From CAZFQG01 sp964520785 (GTDB lineage: Bacteria; Planctomycetota; Planctomycetia; Pirellulales; Thermoguttaceae): a stretch of 13,768 nucleotides of DNA. The notes under the pieces were generated by a model. The model ran no database searches and was not told the origin of the DNA. It saw nothing but the letters and a program-made list of their open reading frames with translations. Positions 1-9,969 of the stretch are shown one piece after another (position 1 is the stretch's first letter; every line of letters begins with the position of its first letter). The stretch covers positions 1 through 13,768 of the forward strand of contig CAZFQG010000173.1 in assembly GCA_964520785.1 (NCBI GenBank), in the 5' to 3' direction. The position numbers and the translations under genes were made by a program.

Positions 1-1
1 G

Positions 2-886
2 AAAACCCTCCTGCTCGACAACGATCTGACCACCACGACCTGCCGCGTTCAGAAGGAGGCATTCGGATTGCTCCGCGAAATCGCGGCGAAACGGCACGTG
101 TGGCTCGACTTCATGCGCGCGACGGACCGGGTTGAACGGGAGCAATTCCTGACGACGGTGGAGGAACTCGGCCGGATGCGAAGGGAGTTTCGACTCGTCA
201 AGACGCGGACGCGGACGAAACAGGAGTTGCTCCGGAAATGCGGTTATCATTTGGGGAAACTCAAGGATTCGCCCGACCCCCGGCACGATTGGCAGGTGAT
301 CATCGAATCGGTAACGGAGTTGGTAACCCGTCATCACGTTCCCGAGTCCTCGCTGGAATTCCGCGAGCTTCTCGAGGCGCACGCCCAGGCTCTCGACGCG
401 ATCCCGGAAGAAATGGAGACGTCTCCCGAATTCGGACGGGTCGTTCAGAACATCGAACTCCATCTCGAACAGCGGGCCGCGGAATCCGAAGCGACGCGGG
501 ACGTCGCGATCTGCGAGTCCGCGCCTTTGACGCCGGCGATTCGCGCGGTCCGGACGCGGTTTCGGGACTCGCGCGTGGTCTTCGTCGGCGGAACTCCGGC
601 GGCGCACGTCCAACATCGTATTCAGGAAGCGTTTCACGTCGACCTCGCGTGGCCCGAAGCACGCCACAGCGACTCGCTCGACCGGCACTTTCGAGGATAC
701 CTGGAAGACGAACGAACGCGGCTGTTTCTCGTCTACATTCCCTGGTGCAGCCACGCACACTCGCGAGAACTGGGGCAAATGGTCAAACAGACGGGCAAGG
801 ACTTCGTTCGCCTGAAAAGCGGCACCAACCCGGCCAGTATCGCGTTGGCCGTTTGTGAACAACTCGGATTGGAGACGGACCAGTAA
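2..886 (+). CDS. DUF2325-like protein of unknown function (5' end missing)
   Basis: The reading frame is open to the left edge of the window, so the true start lies outside; 294 residues are visible. The TTG at 68 is only an internal codon as far as can be judged. The first ~190 residues are charged and look largely helical, with many Arg/Glu/Lys and no membrane segment or signal peptide. The last ~100 residues (about 190-287 of the fragment) resemble the DUF2325 fold: a beta strand ending in a glycine pair (RVVFVGGTP), then a second strand and a Cys-Ser-His motif (IPWCSHAHS), then an amphipathic stretch and a strand (TGKDFVRLKSGTN), and a closing helix. DUF2325 proteins have no settled function that I know of, so none is assigned. 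The gene ends with TAA, 11 bases before a strong terminator, so it is the last gene of its unit. It converges on the regulator gene at 938-2347. The coding call is secure; the family call is tentative. Confidence 0.75.
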   Translation, partial: KTLLLDNDLTTTTCRVQKEAFGLLREIAAKRHVWLDFMRATDRVEREQFLTTVEELGRMRREFRLVKTRTRTKQELLRKCGYHLGKLKDSPDPRHDWQVIIESVTELVTRHHVPESSLEFRELLEAHAQALDAIPEEMETSPEFGRVVQNIELHLEQRAAESEATRDVAICESAPLTPAIRAVRTRFRDSRVVFVGGTPAAHVQHRIQEAFHVDLAWPEARHSDSLDRHFRGYLEDERTRLFLVYIPWCSHAHSRELGQMVKQTGKDFVRLKSGTNPASIALAVCEQLGLETDQ

Positions 887-897
887 CGGTCTTGGTG

Positions 898-922
898 GGC
901 GATCCGGCGGCCATCGCCTTTT
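898..922 (+). terminator. Rho-independent terminator of the DUF2325-like gene
   Basis: A perfect 6-bp stem (GGCGAT at 898-903 pairing with ATCGCC at 913-918) encloses a 9-base loop and is followed at once by TTTT (919-922). It begins 11 bases after the TAA at 884-886. The opposite strand has no T-run after the stem, so it should act only on plus-strand transcription. It lies in the 51-base gap between the two convergent genes. Confidence 0.75.
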
Positions 923-937
923 CCCCTCGTTTCCAAT

Positions 938-2347
938 CTACAGCAAACCGTACTTCCGCAACTTCGCGTGAAGCGTCGGCCGGGCCAACCCGAGCAGCTT
1001 CGCGGCGCTGGTTTGGTTTCCGCCGGTACGGCGGAGGGCTTCGGCAAGCAGCAGCTTCTCGGCCGTTTCCAGGAGCCGTTCGCATGCGCGGTCGCCGGCG
1101 TACTTGTTCAGATAGAACCGTACCGTGTCGTTCAGCGGATCATCGTCCTCCCCCATCCGCTCGCCGGACGGCCGCCCCCTCTCCAGTTCCAGCACCATCG
1201 GAAGATCGGCGGCCTGAATCGGTCGACCGCGGCTGTAGATCACGGCTCTTTCGATACAGTGCTCCAGCTCTCGGACGTTGCCGGGCCAGGAGTAGTCCCG
1301 AAGCGCGTCCAGAGCCGCGGCGGAAATGGGAGGCCTTTCGATCCGCAGCTCCCTCGCGTAACGGTCCAGGAAATAGTCGATCAGGTCCGGAATATCCTCT
1401 CGGCGATGGCAAAGCGGCGGAACGTGAATCGTCACCACGTTCAAGCGGTGATAGAGATCCTCGCGAAAGTTCCCCTCGGCGATGGCGATTTCCAGATCGC
1501 GGTTCGTCGCCGTGAGAATGCGGACGTCGACGCGCCGCGTTTCGTTTCCGCCGAGTCGCTCGAATTCCTTCTGCTGAAGGACTCGCAGAATCTTTCCTTG
1601 GATTCCCAGGGGCATGTCGCCGATTTCATCCAAGAAGACGGTGCCTCCGTCCGCCTGCTCGAACCTGCCGATCCTCTGACTCGTCGCGCCGGTAAAAGCA
1701 CCCTTCTCGTGTCCGAACAACTCGCTTTCCAAAAGCGCCTCGGGAATGGCGGCGCAGTTAATGACCGAAAGGGGCATGTCGCTTCTGAGGCTATGCTGGT
1801 AGATGGCCCTCGCGACCAGTTCCTTACCGCTCCCGGACTCCCCTCGGATCAGCACGGTCGCGTCGGTCTGGGCCACCCTACCGATCGCCTTGAATACGGT
1901 CTGCATTGCGTTCCCGCGGCCGACGATGGCGTCGGCCGCGACGGGGCGGTTCGGCCGGCCCAGGGCCACGTACTCCCTCATGATGCGAGCCCCTTCCACC
2001 GCCTTCTCCACCGTCTGAAGCAGCCTTTCCGGCTCGACGGGCTTCACTTGATAATCGAAGGCCCCGAGTTTGGTCGCCTCAATCGCCGTCTCCGTGGTCC
2101 CCCGGTCCGTCATGACGATTACCGGTAACTTCGGATGCGAAAGGCGAATTCGCCGCAAGGCCTTCAACCCGCCCTGACCGGCGGAAGAAACCTCCAAAAT
2201 CACGGCGTCGACCGACTCGTTGTCCAAGTGAGCGAATGCTTTCGTTGGGTTGGAGCATGCGACGACCTCGTATCCCTCCGAACGGAGCATCCGCTCGAAC
2301 GCGGTTCGCTCGCGCCGCTCGTCGTCCACCACCAGAATTCGGCTCAC
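938..2347 (-). CDS. NtrC-family sigma54-dependent response regulator with D-to-E receiver
   Basis: This encodes a 469-residue three-domain activator of sigma54 RNA polymerase. Residues 1-120 form a receiver domain with the acidic pair D8/D9, the switch Thr (T80) and the conserved Lys (K102, VKPV). The usual phospho-acceptor Asp is Glu at position 52 (VILEVSS). Residues ~140-380 form the AAA+ domain, with Walker A GESGSGKE (169-176), the sigma54-contacting loop GAFTGA (216-221) and Walker B ending in D240-E241. The last 26 residues are a Fis-type helix-turn-helix (NQTSAAKLLGLARPTLHAKL). The start is GTG at 2347 because AGGAGG lies six bases upstream and the receiver begins right there; an ATG at 2434 would add 29 residues of low-complexity Arg/Gly sequence. 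No sensor kinase lies beside it. It follows the ATPase A gene on the same strand after a 136-base gap with no clear terminator, so read-through is possible. Its targets are unknown. Confidence 0.93.
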   Translation of the reverse strand: MSRILVVDDERRERTAFERMLRSEGYEVVACSNPTKAFAHLDNESVDAVILEVSSAGQGGLKALRRIRLSHPKLPVIVMTDRGTTETAIEATKLGAFDYQVKPVEPERLLQTVEKAVEGARIMREYVALGRPNRPVAADAIVGRGNAMQTVFKAIGRVAQTDATVLIRGESGSGKELVARAIYQHSLRSDMPLSVINCAAIPEALLESELFGHEKGAFTGATSQRIGRFEQADGGTVFLDEIGDMPLGIQGKILRVLQQKEFERLGGNETRRVDVRILTATNRDLEIAIAEGNFREDLYHRLNVVTIHVPPLCHRREDIPDLIDYFLDRYARELRIERPPISAAALDALRDYSWPGNVRELEHCIERAVIYSRGRPIQAADLPMVLELERGRPSGERMGEDDDPLNDTVRFYLNKYAGDRACERLLETAEKLLLAEALRRTGGNQTSAAKLLGLARPTLHAKLRKYGLL

Positions 2348-2483
2348 CGGCTTCCTCCTTACGATAAGGGATACTCTTGCCCGATTTCGGCCCGCCCCGG
2401 CGAAGCCGCCTCGTCGGCGTACTCGGCCCGCCACCCCTTTGGCGCGAGGCCCCCCGCGGCGCGTCCGAGACTCCCCCTCGTCG

Positions 2484-4245
<1,762 letters not shown>

Positions 4246-4271
<26 letters not shown>

Positions 4272-4914
4272 TCAACGTCTCCTCAATAAGCTGTTCAAAG
4301 CGTTGTCGGCCCGTTTCGACGTCCCGGCGGGTCCAACGGTGGATGATTTCCCAGCGGGCAAAATACAACAGCACGACCTCGAACGAGAAATAATAGCGTT
4401 CGGCCAGTCTGCGCCAGTGGTCCCAGGTCGCCCTAAGCAGAATCCGCTCCACGGCCACGGTTTCCGTCGTGCCCAGAAGTCGGTCCACCTCGCCGATCCA
4501 GGAGTGTTCCCACCGGATTTTGAATTCGGGGTGATCCCAACTTCGGCGGATCCGTTCGCCCCATGTTCCGATCCGCGGCGGTGGACCCAAACCGCGTCGC
4601 CGGCGGCGGAGTCCGCTCATGATCGTGCGGATATCCATCCGGTACGCGACGATGTGCCTGGCCATCGCGTTTCCGGTCGATGCCATGATCTCGTTGAAGT
4701 GCTCGACCATCGCTTCGTCCGTCTTGTCCGGCGGTTGCCGGTCCCAGACGAGGAAGTCGCGCAGTTGCTCGATCACCTCGGCATCTTTGGGACGAAGCAT
4801 CTTCAAACGCTCCTGAAGCCGCTCGAACGTGATCGGCACGCGTTCCACCTCGAACGAAGTGGGCATCGCCGGCAGGCTGGCCACGAGCGTATAGTAGTCT
4901 GTACCGCGGACCAT
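4246..4914 (-). CDS. DUF2764 family V-type ATPase operon protein
   Basis: This encodes a 222-residue protein recognised as DUF2764 by its N-terminus (YYTLVASLPAMP, residues 7-18) and by its place between subunits E and A. It is soluble and predicted mainly helical, with Trp/Arg-rich segments and a strongly basic patch at 102-107 (LRRRRR region) before a Pro-rich turn. The start is ATG at 4914, eleven bases after the E stop codon, because the family N-terminus begins there; an upstream ATG at 5178 would put 88 unrelated residues inside the E gene. Its last codons overlap the A gene by 26 bases, which suggests coupled translation. DUF2764 genes sit at this place in the V-type ATPase operons of Chlamydia, Borrelia and Bacteroidetes. 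A role as a connector equivalent to subunit C/d is my inference; no such subunit is otherwise encoded here. Confidence 0.85.
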
Positions 4915-4925
4915 TTCTAGCTCTC

Positions 4926-5597
4926 TTACTTGGAAGTGCCTTCCATCAGAGTCCGGAAGCGCGGCAACAAGTGCCGAAGCAAGAACCCGGTGATCGCGTC
5001 CTCGTGCAAATCGATCTCGACGTCCTCCCCGACGACCTTCACGCTCAACCCGGGCGTGCCGTCCGGATCGGCCGCGAAAGAAACCCCCTCGCGGAGCATG
5101 TCGCTGGTGAAACCTCGCACGAAATAGCCGCACGTTCCCGGCTTGTCCTCGGAGACCTCTTTGGAAATCTCGTCGCACGAGAGCATCGTTTCCGGCACGA
5201 GCACTTCCAGTCGCCGGTCGGCGTCCCTCGGCGTCGCGCGGCCGGCGATCTCGGTGATGAGCTTTCGCAAAAAGTCCTCGTCGCGGAGGCTGTGTGCGAC
5301 CAACCGGCGAACCTCGCCGGAGAAGTAGTCCGTCAACTCCTCCTTCAGCGCAAGCACCGCGTCACGGCGGGCCAGACGCAGCGCGTCTTCCCCGGACGCC
5401 TTGAGATTCTCCACATCCCGGCGGGCCTGCTCCAGCAGTCCATCGGACTGAGTCCGGGCCTCTTCGATCATTTCCGCGGCACGTCGGCGCGCTTCGGCGA
5501 CGATTTGTTCCGCCTGGGCCTCGCCTTCCTCGACGCCCTTGCCTCGGAGTTCATCGATCAGTTCCTGAACGCCGGAGGATCGTTCCTTTTCAGTCAT
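4926..5597 (-). CDS. atpE: V/A-type ATPase peripheral-stalk subunit E
   Basis: This 223-residue protein is the peripheral-stalk subunit that holds the A3B3 head still against the membrane stator. Residues ~10-95 form a long, highly charged coiled coil rich in Ala, Glu and Arg (EGEAQAEQIVAEARRRA), typical of E-type stalk proteins. Residues ~100-223 form the mixed alpha/beta globular head that sits on the catalytic head, including LEVLVPE and a C-terminal LHEDAITGFLLRHLLPRF. The start is ATG at 5597 with a modest AGGA about 11 bases upstream. It follows the K stop codon after 53 bases, the longest gap inside the operon. No separate G/H partner is visible in the locus, although the E coiled coil normally pairs with one. 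Confidence 0.85.
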   Translation of the reverse strand: MTEKERSSGVQELIDELRGKGVEEGEAQAEQIVAEARRRAAEMIEEARTQSDGLLEQARRDVENLKASGEDALRLARRDAVLALKEELTDYFSGEVRRLVAHSLRDEDFLRKLITEIAGRATPRDADRRLEVLVPETMLSCDEISKEVSEDKPGTCGYFVRGFTSDMLREGVSFAADPDGTPGLSVKVVGEDVEIDLHEDAITGFLLRHLLPRFRTLMEGTSK

Positions 5598-5650
5598 GGC
5601 GAATTTTTCCTGTATGGGTTTGCTTCAAAGACCGTCCACCGCCGCGTCAC

Positions 5651-6109
5651 TTAGGGAGTCGCGCCGGGAATGCCGCCGCTGACGACCAGGGCGAACACGA
5701 AGACGAACACGGCGAATCCTTCGACGATCGCCGCCGGAGCGACCGAAAGGCCGAAGACCTCCGTCTTGCTCTTGCTGACGTTGATCGCCGAGGCGCAGCA
5801 AACGCCCTGCATCACCGCGCTAAGCAAGAGGGCGACGCCCGAGAGGATGCCGATCGCGAACAAGCCCGGCGTCGTCTCCATGGTGACTTCGCGCCCGTTC
5901 AGGGTGAACATGACGACGATCCCGTAAATCGTCTGAGAAGACGGGAGCGCCGAAACGCCGACGTACCGGCCGTAGCCGCTCTCGACTTCCAGCATCGCGC
6001 CGCAGGCCGCCTGGCCCGCCTTCGCGCATCCAAAAATACTGCCGATCGCGCCCAATGCCATTGGGGCAAAAACTCCGGCCCAACCCAAGGCAAGGATGAG
6101 GGGTTCCAT
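5651..6109 (-). CDS. atpK: V/A-type ATPase rotor-ring subunit K (c-like proteolipid)
   Basis: This 152-residue membrane protein forms the ion-carrying rotor ring. It has four hydrophobic helices in two hairpins (about 3-32, 50-70, 82-110 and 118-145), the usual doubled arrangement of V-type proteolipids. The ion-binding Glu is E130 in helix 4 (AIVEGFAVF). Further matches to the Na+ ligands of Enterococcus hirae NtpK are L55 and S58-Q59 (ALPSSQTIYG) and Q101, with Ser where NtpK has Thr. Na+ coupling is therefore plausible but unproven. The start is ATG at 6109, sharing one base with the stop codon of subunit I (TGATG). Starting there puts the first helix directly at the N-terminus, whereas the upstream ATG at 6169 would add 20 charged residues. 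No Shine-Dalgarno is evident, so translation probably depends on coupling to the I gene. Confidence 0.93.
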   Translation of the reverse strand: MEPLILALGWAGVFAPMALGAIGSIFGCAKAGQAACGAMLEVESGYGRYVGVSALPSSQTIYGIVVMFTLNGREVTMETTPGLFAIGILSGVALLLSAVMQGVCCASAINVSKSKTEVFGLSVAPAAIVEGFAVFVFVFALVVSGGIPGATP

Positions 6110-7905
6110 CAATGACTCGCTTTCTTGCAAAAGGTCTCGAAAGGATAACCTTCTTCGGGAAGGCTCCAATTAAAAAATTCGATACAGTTCAAACGCAATC
6201 CATGAACCACGCCGCCGATGATGGCCAGCGTGAAATTCAATCCGTGGCCGACGATGAGAATGAGAATCGCGGCGAGAATGCCGATTCCCGGCGATTTGGC
6301 GACGCCGCCGGCGATGCCGTTGAACGTCACCGCCAACTGGGCGCTGGCCAGTCCCAGGGCGAAAAGACGCAAGTAACTCAAAACGTCGCCGAACGCCTTC
6401 GAGATATTGGTGAGGCTGAGCAACCCGTCGACGAACCGCAACACGAGATCCTTCGCACCCAGACTCAACGGCCGCGCACTACTGAAGAGCAGCACCGCCG
6501 ACGCCCCCGCGATCAGCAAAACGAGGTCGACCGGCCAATCGCATTTCAAGGAGTCGTCCCCGACGACCTTCATTCCGGCGAGCAGGCCTCCGACCACCAT
6601 GGCCGCCCACCCCAACGAGGCCACCGCCGTCAGCGACCGCCGCAGACGCCACGCCGTCACGATATTCGCCAGCGCAATGTGGATCACGCCGACGATGATC
6701 GACAGCCGCATCATCCCCCCCTGGTCCTGCATGTTCAGCACCTGCAACTTCCCCAGGAGCGAATCCTCCGGAGGGCTCACCCCGAAGTAACTTCCCACCA
6801 AGATGCCGTATACGACCGAAGCCAGGACGATGGCGGAAAACAGATTCCGCATCCGGATCGCTTCCCGCGTCGTACTGAGCTTTTTCCAGGTCAAGCCAAG
6901 GACGCCCGCCAGGAGCAGCGCGTATCCCGCGTCCGCGAAAATCATCGCGAAGAAAATGGCGAACGAGATGAAAACGATGATCGACGGATCCCACATGTTG
7001 TACGCCGGCGTCATGTAGAACGTCACCGTTGCCTCCCCTCCGGCGAACAACTCGGGGTTGTCCAAGAGCGTCGGGGGGGCGTCGTCAGGTCCTGGGTTTT
7101 CAGTCAGAATCGCCAGATTCCGCTGGTGCGCGAACCGTTCCACGTCTTCGACCGCCTTCGCCGGGACCCAGCCCTGAAGCGCGAAGACGCGAGAGACGTC
7201 CAAGGTCTGCAACGAGGCGTGATCCAATGCCGCCTTGTCGTCCGCCCTCGCCAATTCCAGGGCGATCCTCTGGCACCAACGGGTCAACTCGACCCTCCGC
7301 CAATGCAGCCGTTCGAGTTCCAGGTCGATCTCGGCCAGGCGCCGCGTCAACTCCGAGAGAGGCCGGGAATCGAGTTTCACCCTCGATCCCGGCACGCCTT
7401 CCGGCTCCTGAGGCCCTATGACCACGACGTAGTCGTACCGTTCGTCGCGCGCTACGACCTTCCAGACCAGGTCCGGGTTATCGAGCTTGTCGATCCGGTA
7501 GTGCGGCACGACGTAAAACCAGAACCGCAACTGGAGGTGTTCGCTTTCCGGCGGGAGTCGGAATTCGCCCCACGGCCTCGTTATTTCGATGGTCTTGACG
7601 AGCGCATCCCGCTCGTCGGATAGCTCTTGTTCCCTCTGACGCACTTCGAGCGTCTCGGTCTGGACCGCGGTGAAGTCGAAAGGCTCGGCGTCGCCGGCCG
7701 GCTTGCGCTGGACGCGACACGCGAGGAGATATTGGAACGCCTCGTGCGCCTCGACGGAATACCCCCGTCCCGGCCGGCCGTCACCGGTCCCCGGTGTCAG
7801 GTTGACCAAATGCGTACAACCGAGGCGCTGCAGGTCTTCGAGGACCGCCTGTTTCTTGTCCGTAATCCCGAAAAAGGATACTTTTTTCAGCGGGACGATC
7901 GCCAT
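6109..7905 (-). CDS. atpI: V/A-type ATPase membrane stator subunit I (a-like)
   Basis: This 598-residue membrane protein forms the ion half-channels beside the K ring and anchors the peripheral stalk. Residues 1-300 form the cytoplasmic arm, with an alpha/beta N-terminus (MAIVPLKKVSFFGI) and long helical hairpins around 80-110 and 180-225. The C-terminal half has about seven hydrophobic helices (roughly 307-335, 357-375, 399-417, 425-445, 456-475, 507-530 and 538-565). The essential Arg that faces the ring Glu is R513 in SYLRLFALGLA. The length is at the short end for bacterial I subunits. The start is ATG at 7905, sharing one base with the D stop codon, with GGAG eight bases upstream. Its own stop overlaps the K start in the same way, so D, I and K look tightly coupled. 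Confidence 0.95.
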   Translation of the reverse strand: MAIVPLKKVSFFGITDKKQAVLEDLQRLGCTHLVNLTPGTGDGRPGRGYSVEAHEAFQYLLACRVQRKPAGDAEPFDFTAVQTETLEVRQREQELSDERDALVKTIEITRPWGEFRLPPESEHLQLRFWFYVVPHYRIDKLDNPDLVWKVVARDERYDYVVVIGPQEPEGVPGSRVKLDSRPLSELTRRLAEIDLELERLHWRRVELTRWCQRIALELARADDKAALDHASLQTLDVSRVFALQGWVPAKAVEDVERFAHQRNLAILTENPGPDDAPPTLLDNPELFAGGEATVTFYMTPAYNMWDPSIIVFISFAIFFAMIFADAGYALLLAGVLGLTWKKLSTTREAIRMRNLFSAIVLASVVYGILVGSYFGVSPPEDSLLGKLQVLNMQDQGGMMRLSIIVGVIHIALANIVTAWRLRRSLTAVASLGWAAMVVGGLLAGMKVVGDDSLKCDWPVDLVLLIAGASAVLLFSSARPLSLGAKDLVLRFVDGLLSLTNISKAFGDVLSYLRLFALGLASAQLAVTFNGIAGGVAKSPGIGILAAILILIVGHGLNFTLAIIGGVVHGLRLNCIEFFNWSLPEEGYPFETFCKKASH

Positions 7906-8522
7906 CAGGTTTGCTCCGCCGCATGTGCGCTACGTTGTCGTTTCGCCTTCACCAGCTTCGAGCGGACCACTCCCGCGCGTTCCGCGTCGGCGAGGAATAT
8001 CTGAATACGGTGAATGTTCTCCCTCGCGTTGGGAATAAGCACCTTCTCGAACAGATTCACGCGCTGCGTGATCTTCCGCACGGCCTCGTCCAGAAGCGAT
8101 ACGCGGTGCGCATCGACCTGTTCCTGAATTCGCAGGCGGCCGACCTCTTGAAGATAGTCCACGAGCGCATCCACCCAGAAGGGCTTCGCCAACGTCGAAT
8201 ACTCTTCCACTGCGAATTCAACCTGCTCCAGCACCGGGAGGCGCACGCCGACGATGTTCTCCTCGCCGGTGGAGACGTTCTTCACGCGAACGTAGTCGGG
8301 CATTTCCATGGCGGTCCCGCCGAGGAGCCCGAGTAGCCCCTCGATCGACTCGATCGTCTCCTCGATCGCGAGGCGGGTCGACACCAGAACACCCTGCGCG
8401 CGTTTCGACTCGACCATCAACTGCTGGCGTTTCAAGTCAAGCGACGGCAAAAAACGCTCGAACGTCTTCAACTTGTCGCGTTGAGACTTCAGCGAACTCT
8501 TGTTGAGCGCGAGTTTTTCCAT
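7905..8522 (-). CDS. atpD: V/A-type ATPase central-shaft subunit D
   Basis: This 205-residue soluble protein is the rotor shaft, a long antiparallel coiled coil inside the A3B3 head. The N-terminal helix carries the family pattern LNKSSLKSQRDKL (6-18) and DLKRQQLM (29-36). The C-terminal helix carries RVNLFEKVLIPNARENIHRI (from ~154) followed by a Lys/Arg-rich end, both typical of subunit D. The middle (~70-110) is the less helical part. The start is ATG at 8522, 23 bases after the B stop codon, with only a weak GAGAG ribosome-binding site. The stop codon shares one base with the I start. Subunit F, which usually binds the exposed part of D, is not encoded in this locus. Confidence 0.95.
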   Translation of the reverse strand: MEKLALNKSSLKSQRDKLKTFERFLPSLDLKRQQLMVESKRAQGVLVSTRLAIEETIESIEGLLGLLGGTAMEMPDYVRVKNVSTGEENIVGVRLPVLEQVEFAVEEYSTLAKPFWVDALVDYLQEVGRLRIQEQVDAHRVSLLDEAVRKITQRVNLFEKVLIPNARENIHRIQIFLADAERAGVVRSKLVKAKRQRSAHAAEQT

Positions 8523-8545
8523 GGCAGGCTCTCGTGCGATCCGCT

Positions 8546-9886
8546 TTAGTTGGCCGACGCGACCGCTTCGGTCGTCTTCGGATAATACTTATCGATAAGC
8601 GACTGCTTCATCAGCAACTCTTGCGGTTCGAAGCACTCCGCCAACGTCTTCCAGCAAAGATCCAGTGCGTCATTCAGGTCGATCGAGACCTCCAGGTTCA
8701 TGAACCGCTCGTAGAAAAGCTTTCCGAATTTGATCGCCTTGTGGTCGAAGGGAGACAACTCGAACGCCATCGACTGCTTCTGCTGGGCCTCCTTCGCCGC
8801 CGAATAGAAGCGGATCATCGTGTTCATGATCTGCGAGTGGTCCTCGCGCGTGACCTTCCCGATCACCTGCTGCTTCAGACGCGAGAGCGATCCGAACGGG
8901 TCGATCGTGCCGTTGTGCAGATAGAGCTGGCCTTCGGTTATATAGCCGGTGTTGTCCGGAACCGGATGCGTGACGTCGTCGCCGGGCATCGTCGTTACCG
9001 CGAAAATCGTCACTGAACCGGCCCCCTTGTAGTCGCACGCCCTTTCGTAGCGCTGGGCCAACTGGGAATACAAATCGCCAACGTAGCCGCGGTTCGCCGG
9101 AACCCGCTCCAGCGTGATTCCGATTTCCTTCAGCGCGTCCGCGTAGGCCGTCATGTCGGTCAGAAGGACCAGAACCCGTTTCCCCTCCTCCACGGCCATC
9201 CGCTCCGCCACCTTCAGCGCCATGTCCGGAACCAGAATCCGCTCCACCAGAGGGTCCGACGCCTGGTTGACGAACATCACGACGCGGGAGAAAACTCCCT
9301 CCGACTCGAACCTGGACCGGAACTGGTGATAGTCATCGAAAATCAGTCCCATGCCGCCGAAGACGATGACGTCGGCGTCCGCCTGAATACCGATCCTCGC
9401 CAGCAACTGGTTGTACGGCTCGCCGGCAATCGAAAAAATGGGCAGCTTCTGACTCTCGACCAGGCAGTTGAACAGGTCAATCATCGGAATCCGCGTGTGA
9501 ATCATGTTTTGCGGCAATACGCGCATCGTCGGGTTCACCGAAGGTCCGCCGATATTGATGTGCGGATCGCCGGAGAGAGTCGGTCCGCTGTCCATCGGCT
9601 CGCCCGACCCGCGGAACACGCGCCCCAGAATGTTGGGGGAATACGTCACCTGCATCGGGTGACCGAAGAGCCGCACCCGCGAGTCCGTGGAAATCCCTCG
9701 TCCGCCGGCGAAGACTTGGAGCGAAACCACATCCCCTTCAAGTTGGATCACTTGCGCCAGCGACCGTTCTCCGTTCCAATTCTCGACGAGCGCCAGATCG
9801 CCGAAACCGACGTTCTTGGCGCGCACCTTCAGGATATCGCCGACGATGGCGATCGCTCGCGTGTATCGAGTGAGGTCTTCAAACAT
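8546..9886 (-). CDS. atpB: V/A-type ATPase regulatory subunit B
   Basis: This 446-residue protein is the non-catalytic nucleotide-binding subunit that alternates with A in the head. A beta-barrel at the N-terminus (~1-75) is followed by the RecA-like core. In place of a working P-loop it has FSIAGEPYNQL (151-161), the degenerate form expected for B. HPVPDNTGYITEGQLYLH begins at ~307, and GSLSRLK holds the Arg (R336) corresponding to the arginine finger completed in trans at the A site. The C-terminal helical domain runs from ~345. The start is ATG at 9886, with AGGA eight bases upstream. It is the first gene of the operon. In related bacterial operons B directly follows A, but here A is at the other end, more than 4 kb away. 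Confidence 0.96.
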   Translation of the reverse strand: MFEDLTRYTRAIAIVGDILKVRAKNVGFGDLALVENWNGERSLAQVIQLEGDVVSLQVFAGGRGISTDSRVRLFGHPMQVTYSPNILGRVFRGSGEPMDSGPTLSGDPHINIGGPSVNPTMRVLPQNMIHTRIPMIDLFNCLVESQKLPIFSIAGEPYNQLLARIGIQADADVIVFGGMGLIFDDYHQFRSRFESEGVFSRVVMFVNQASDPLVERILVPDMALKVAERMAVEEGKRVLVLLTDMTAYADALKEIGITLERVPANRGYVGDLYSQLAQRYERACDYKGAGSVTIFAVTTMPGDDVTHPVPDNTGYITEGQLYLHNGTIDPFGSLSRLKQQVIGKVTREDHSQIMNTMIRFYSAAKEAQQKQSMAFELSPFDHKAIKFGKLFYERFMNLEVSIDLNDALDLCWKTLAECFEPQELLMKQSLIDKYYPKTTEAVASAN

Positions 9887-9969
9887 GGAGGTCTTCCTTG
9901 GGAAACACGTACAACTTCGTTCGCCAACGGGATCGGGAATTCCGAAAAACGTCGAACGTATTCGGACGG

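Noticed and set aside
968..2128. A 386-codon plus-strand frame opposite the NtrC-type regulator
   Set aside because: It lies entirely inside a gene with clear Walker, GAFTGA and HTH motifs, and its own translation has none.
2348..2483. GC-rich hairpins between subunit A and the regulator as a terminator
   Set aside because: Stems are present but no T-run follows on the minus strand, so an intrinsic terminator is not supported.
6112..7623. A 503-codon open frame on the plus strand opposite subunit I
   Set aside because: The product is Arg/Gln/His-rich low-complexity sequence with no recognisable domain. It is antisense to a well-conserved gene, so it is a by-product of GC-rich codon use.
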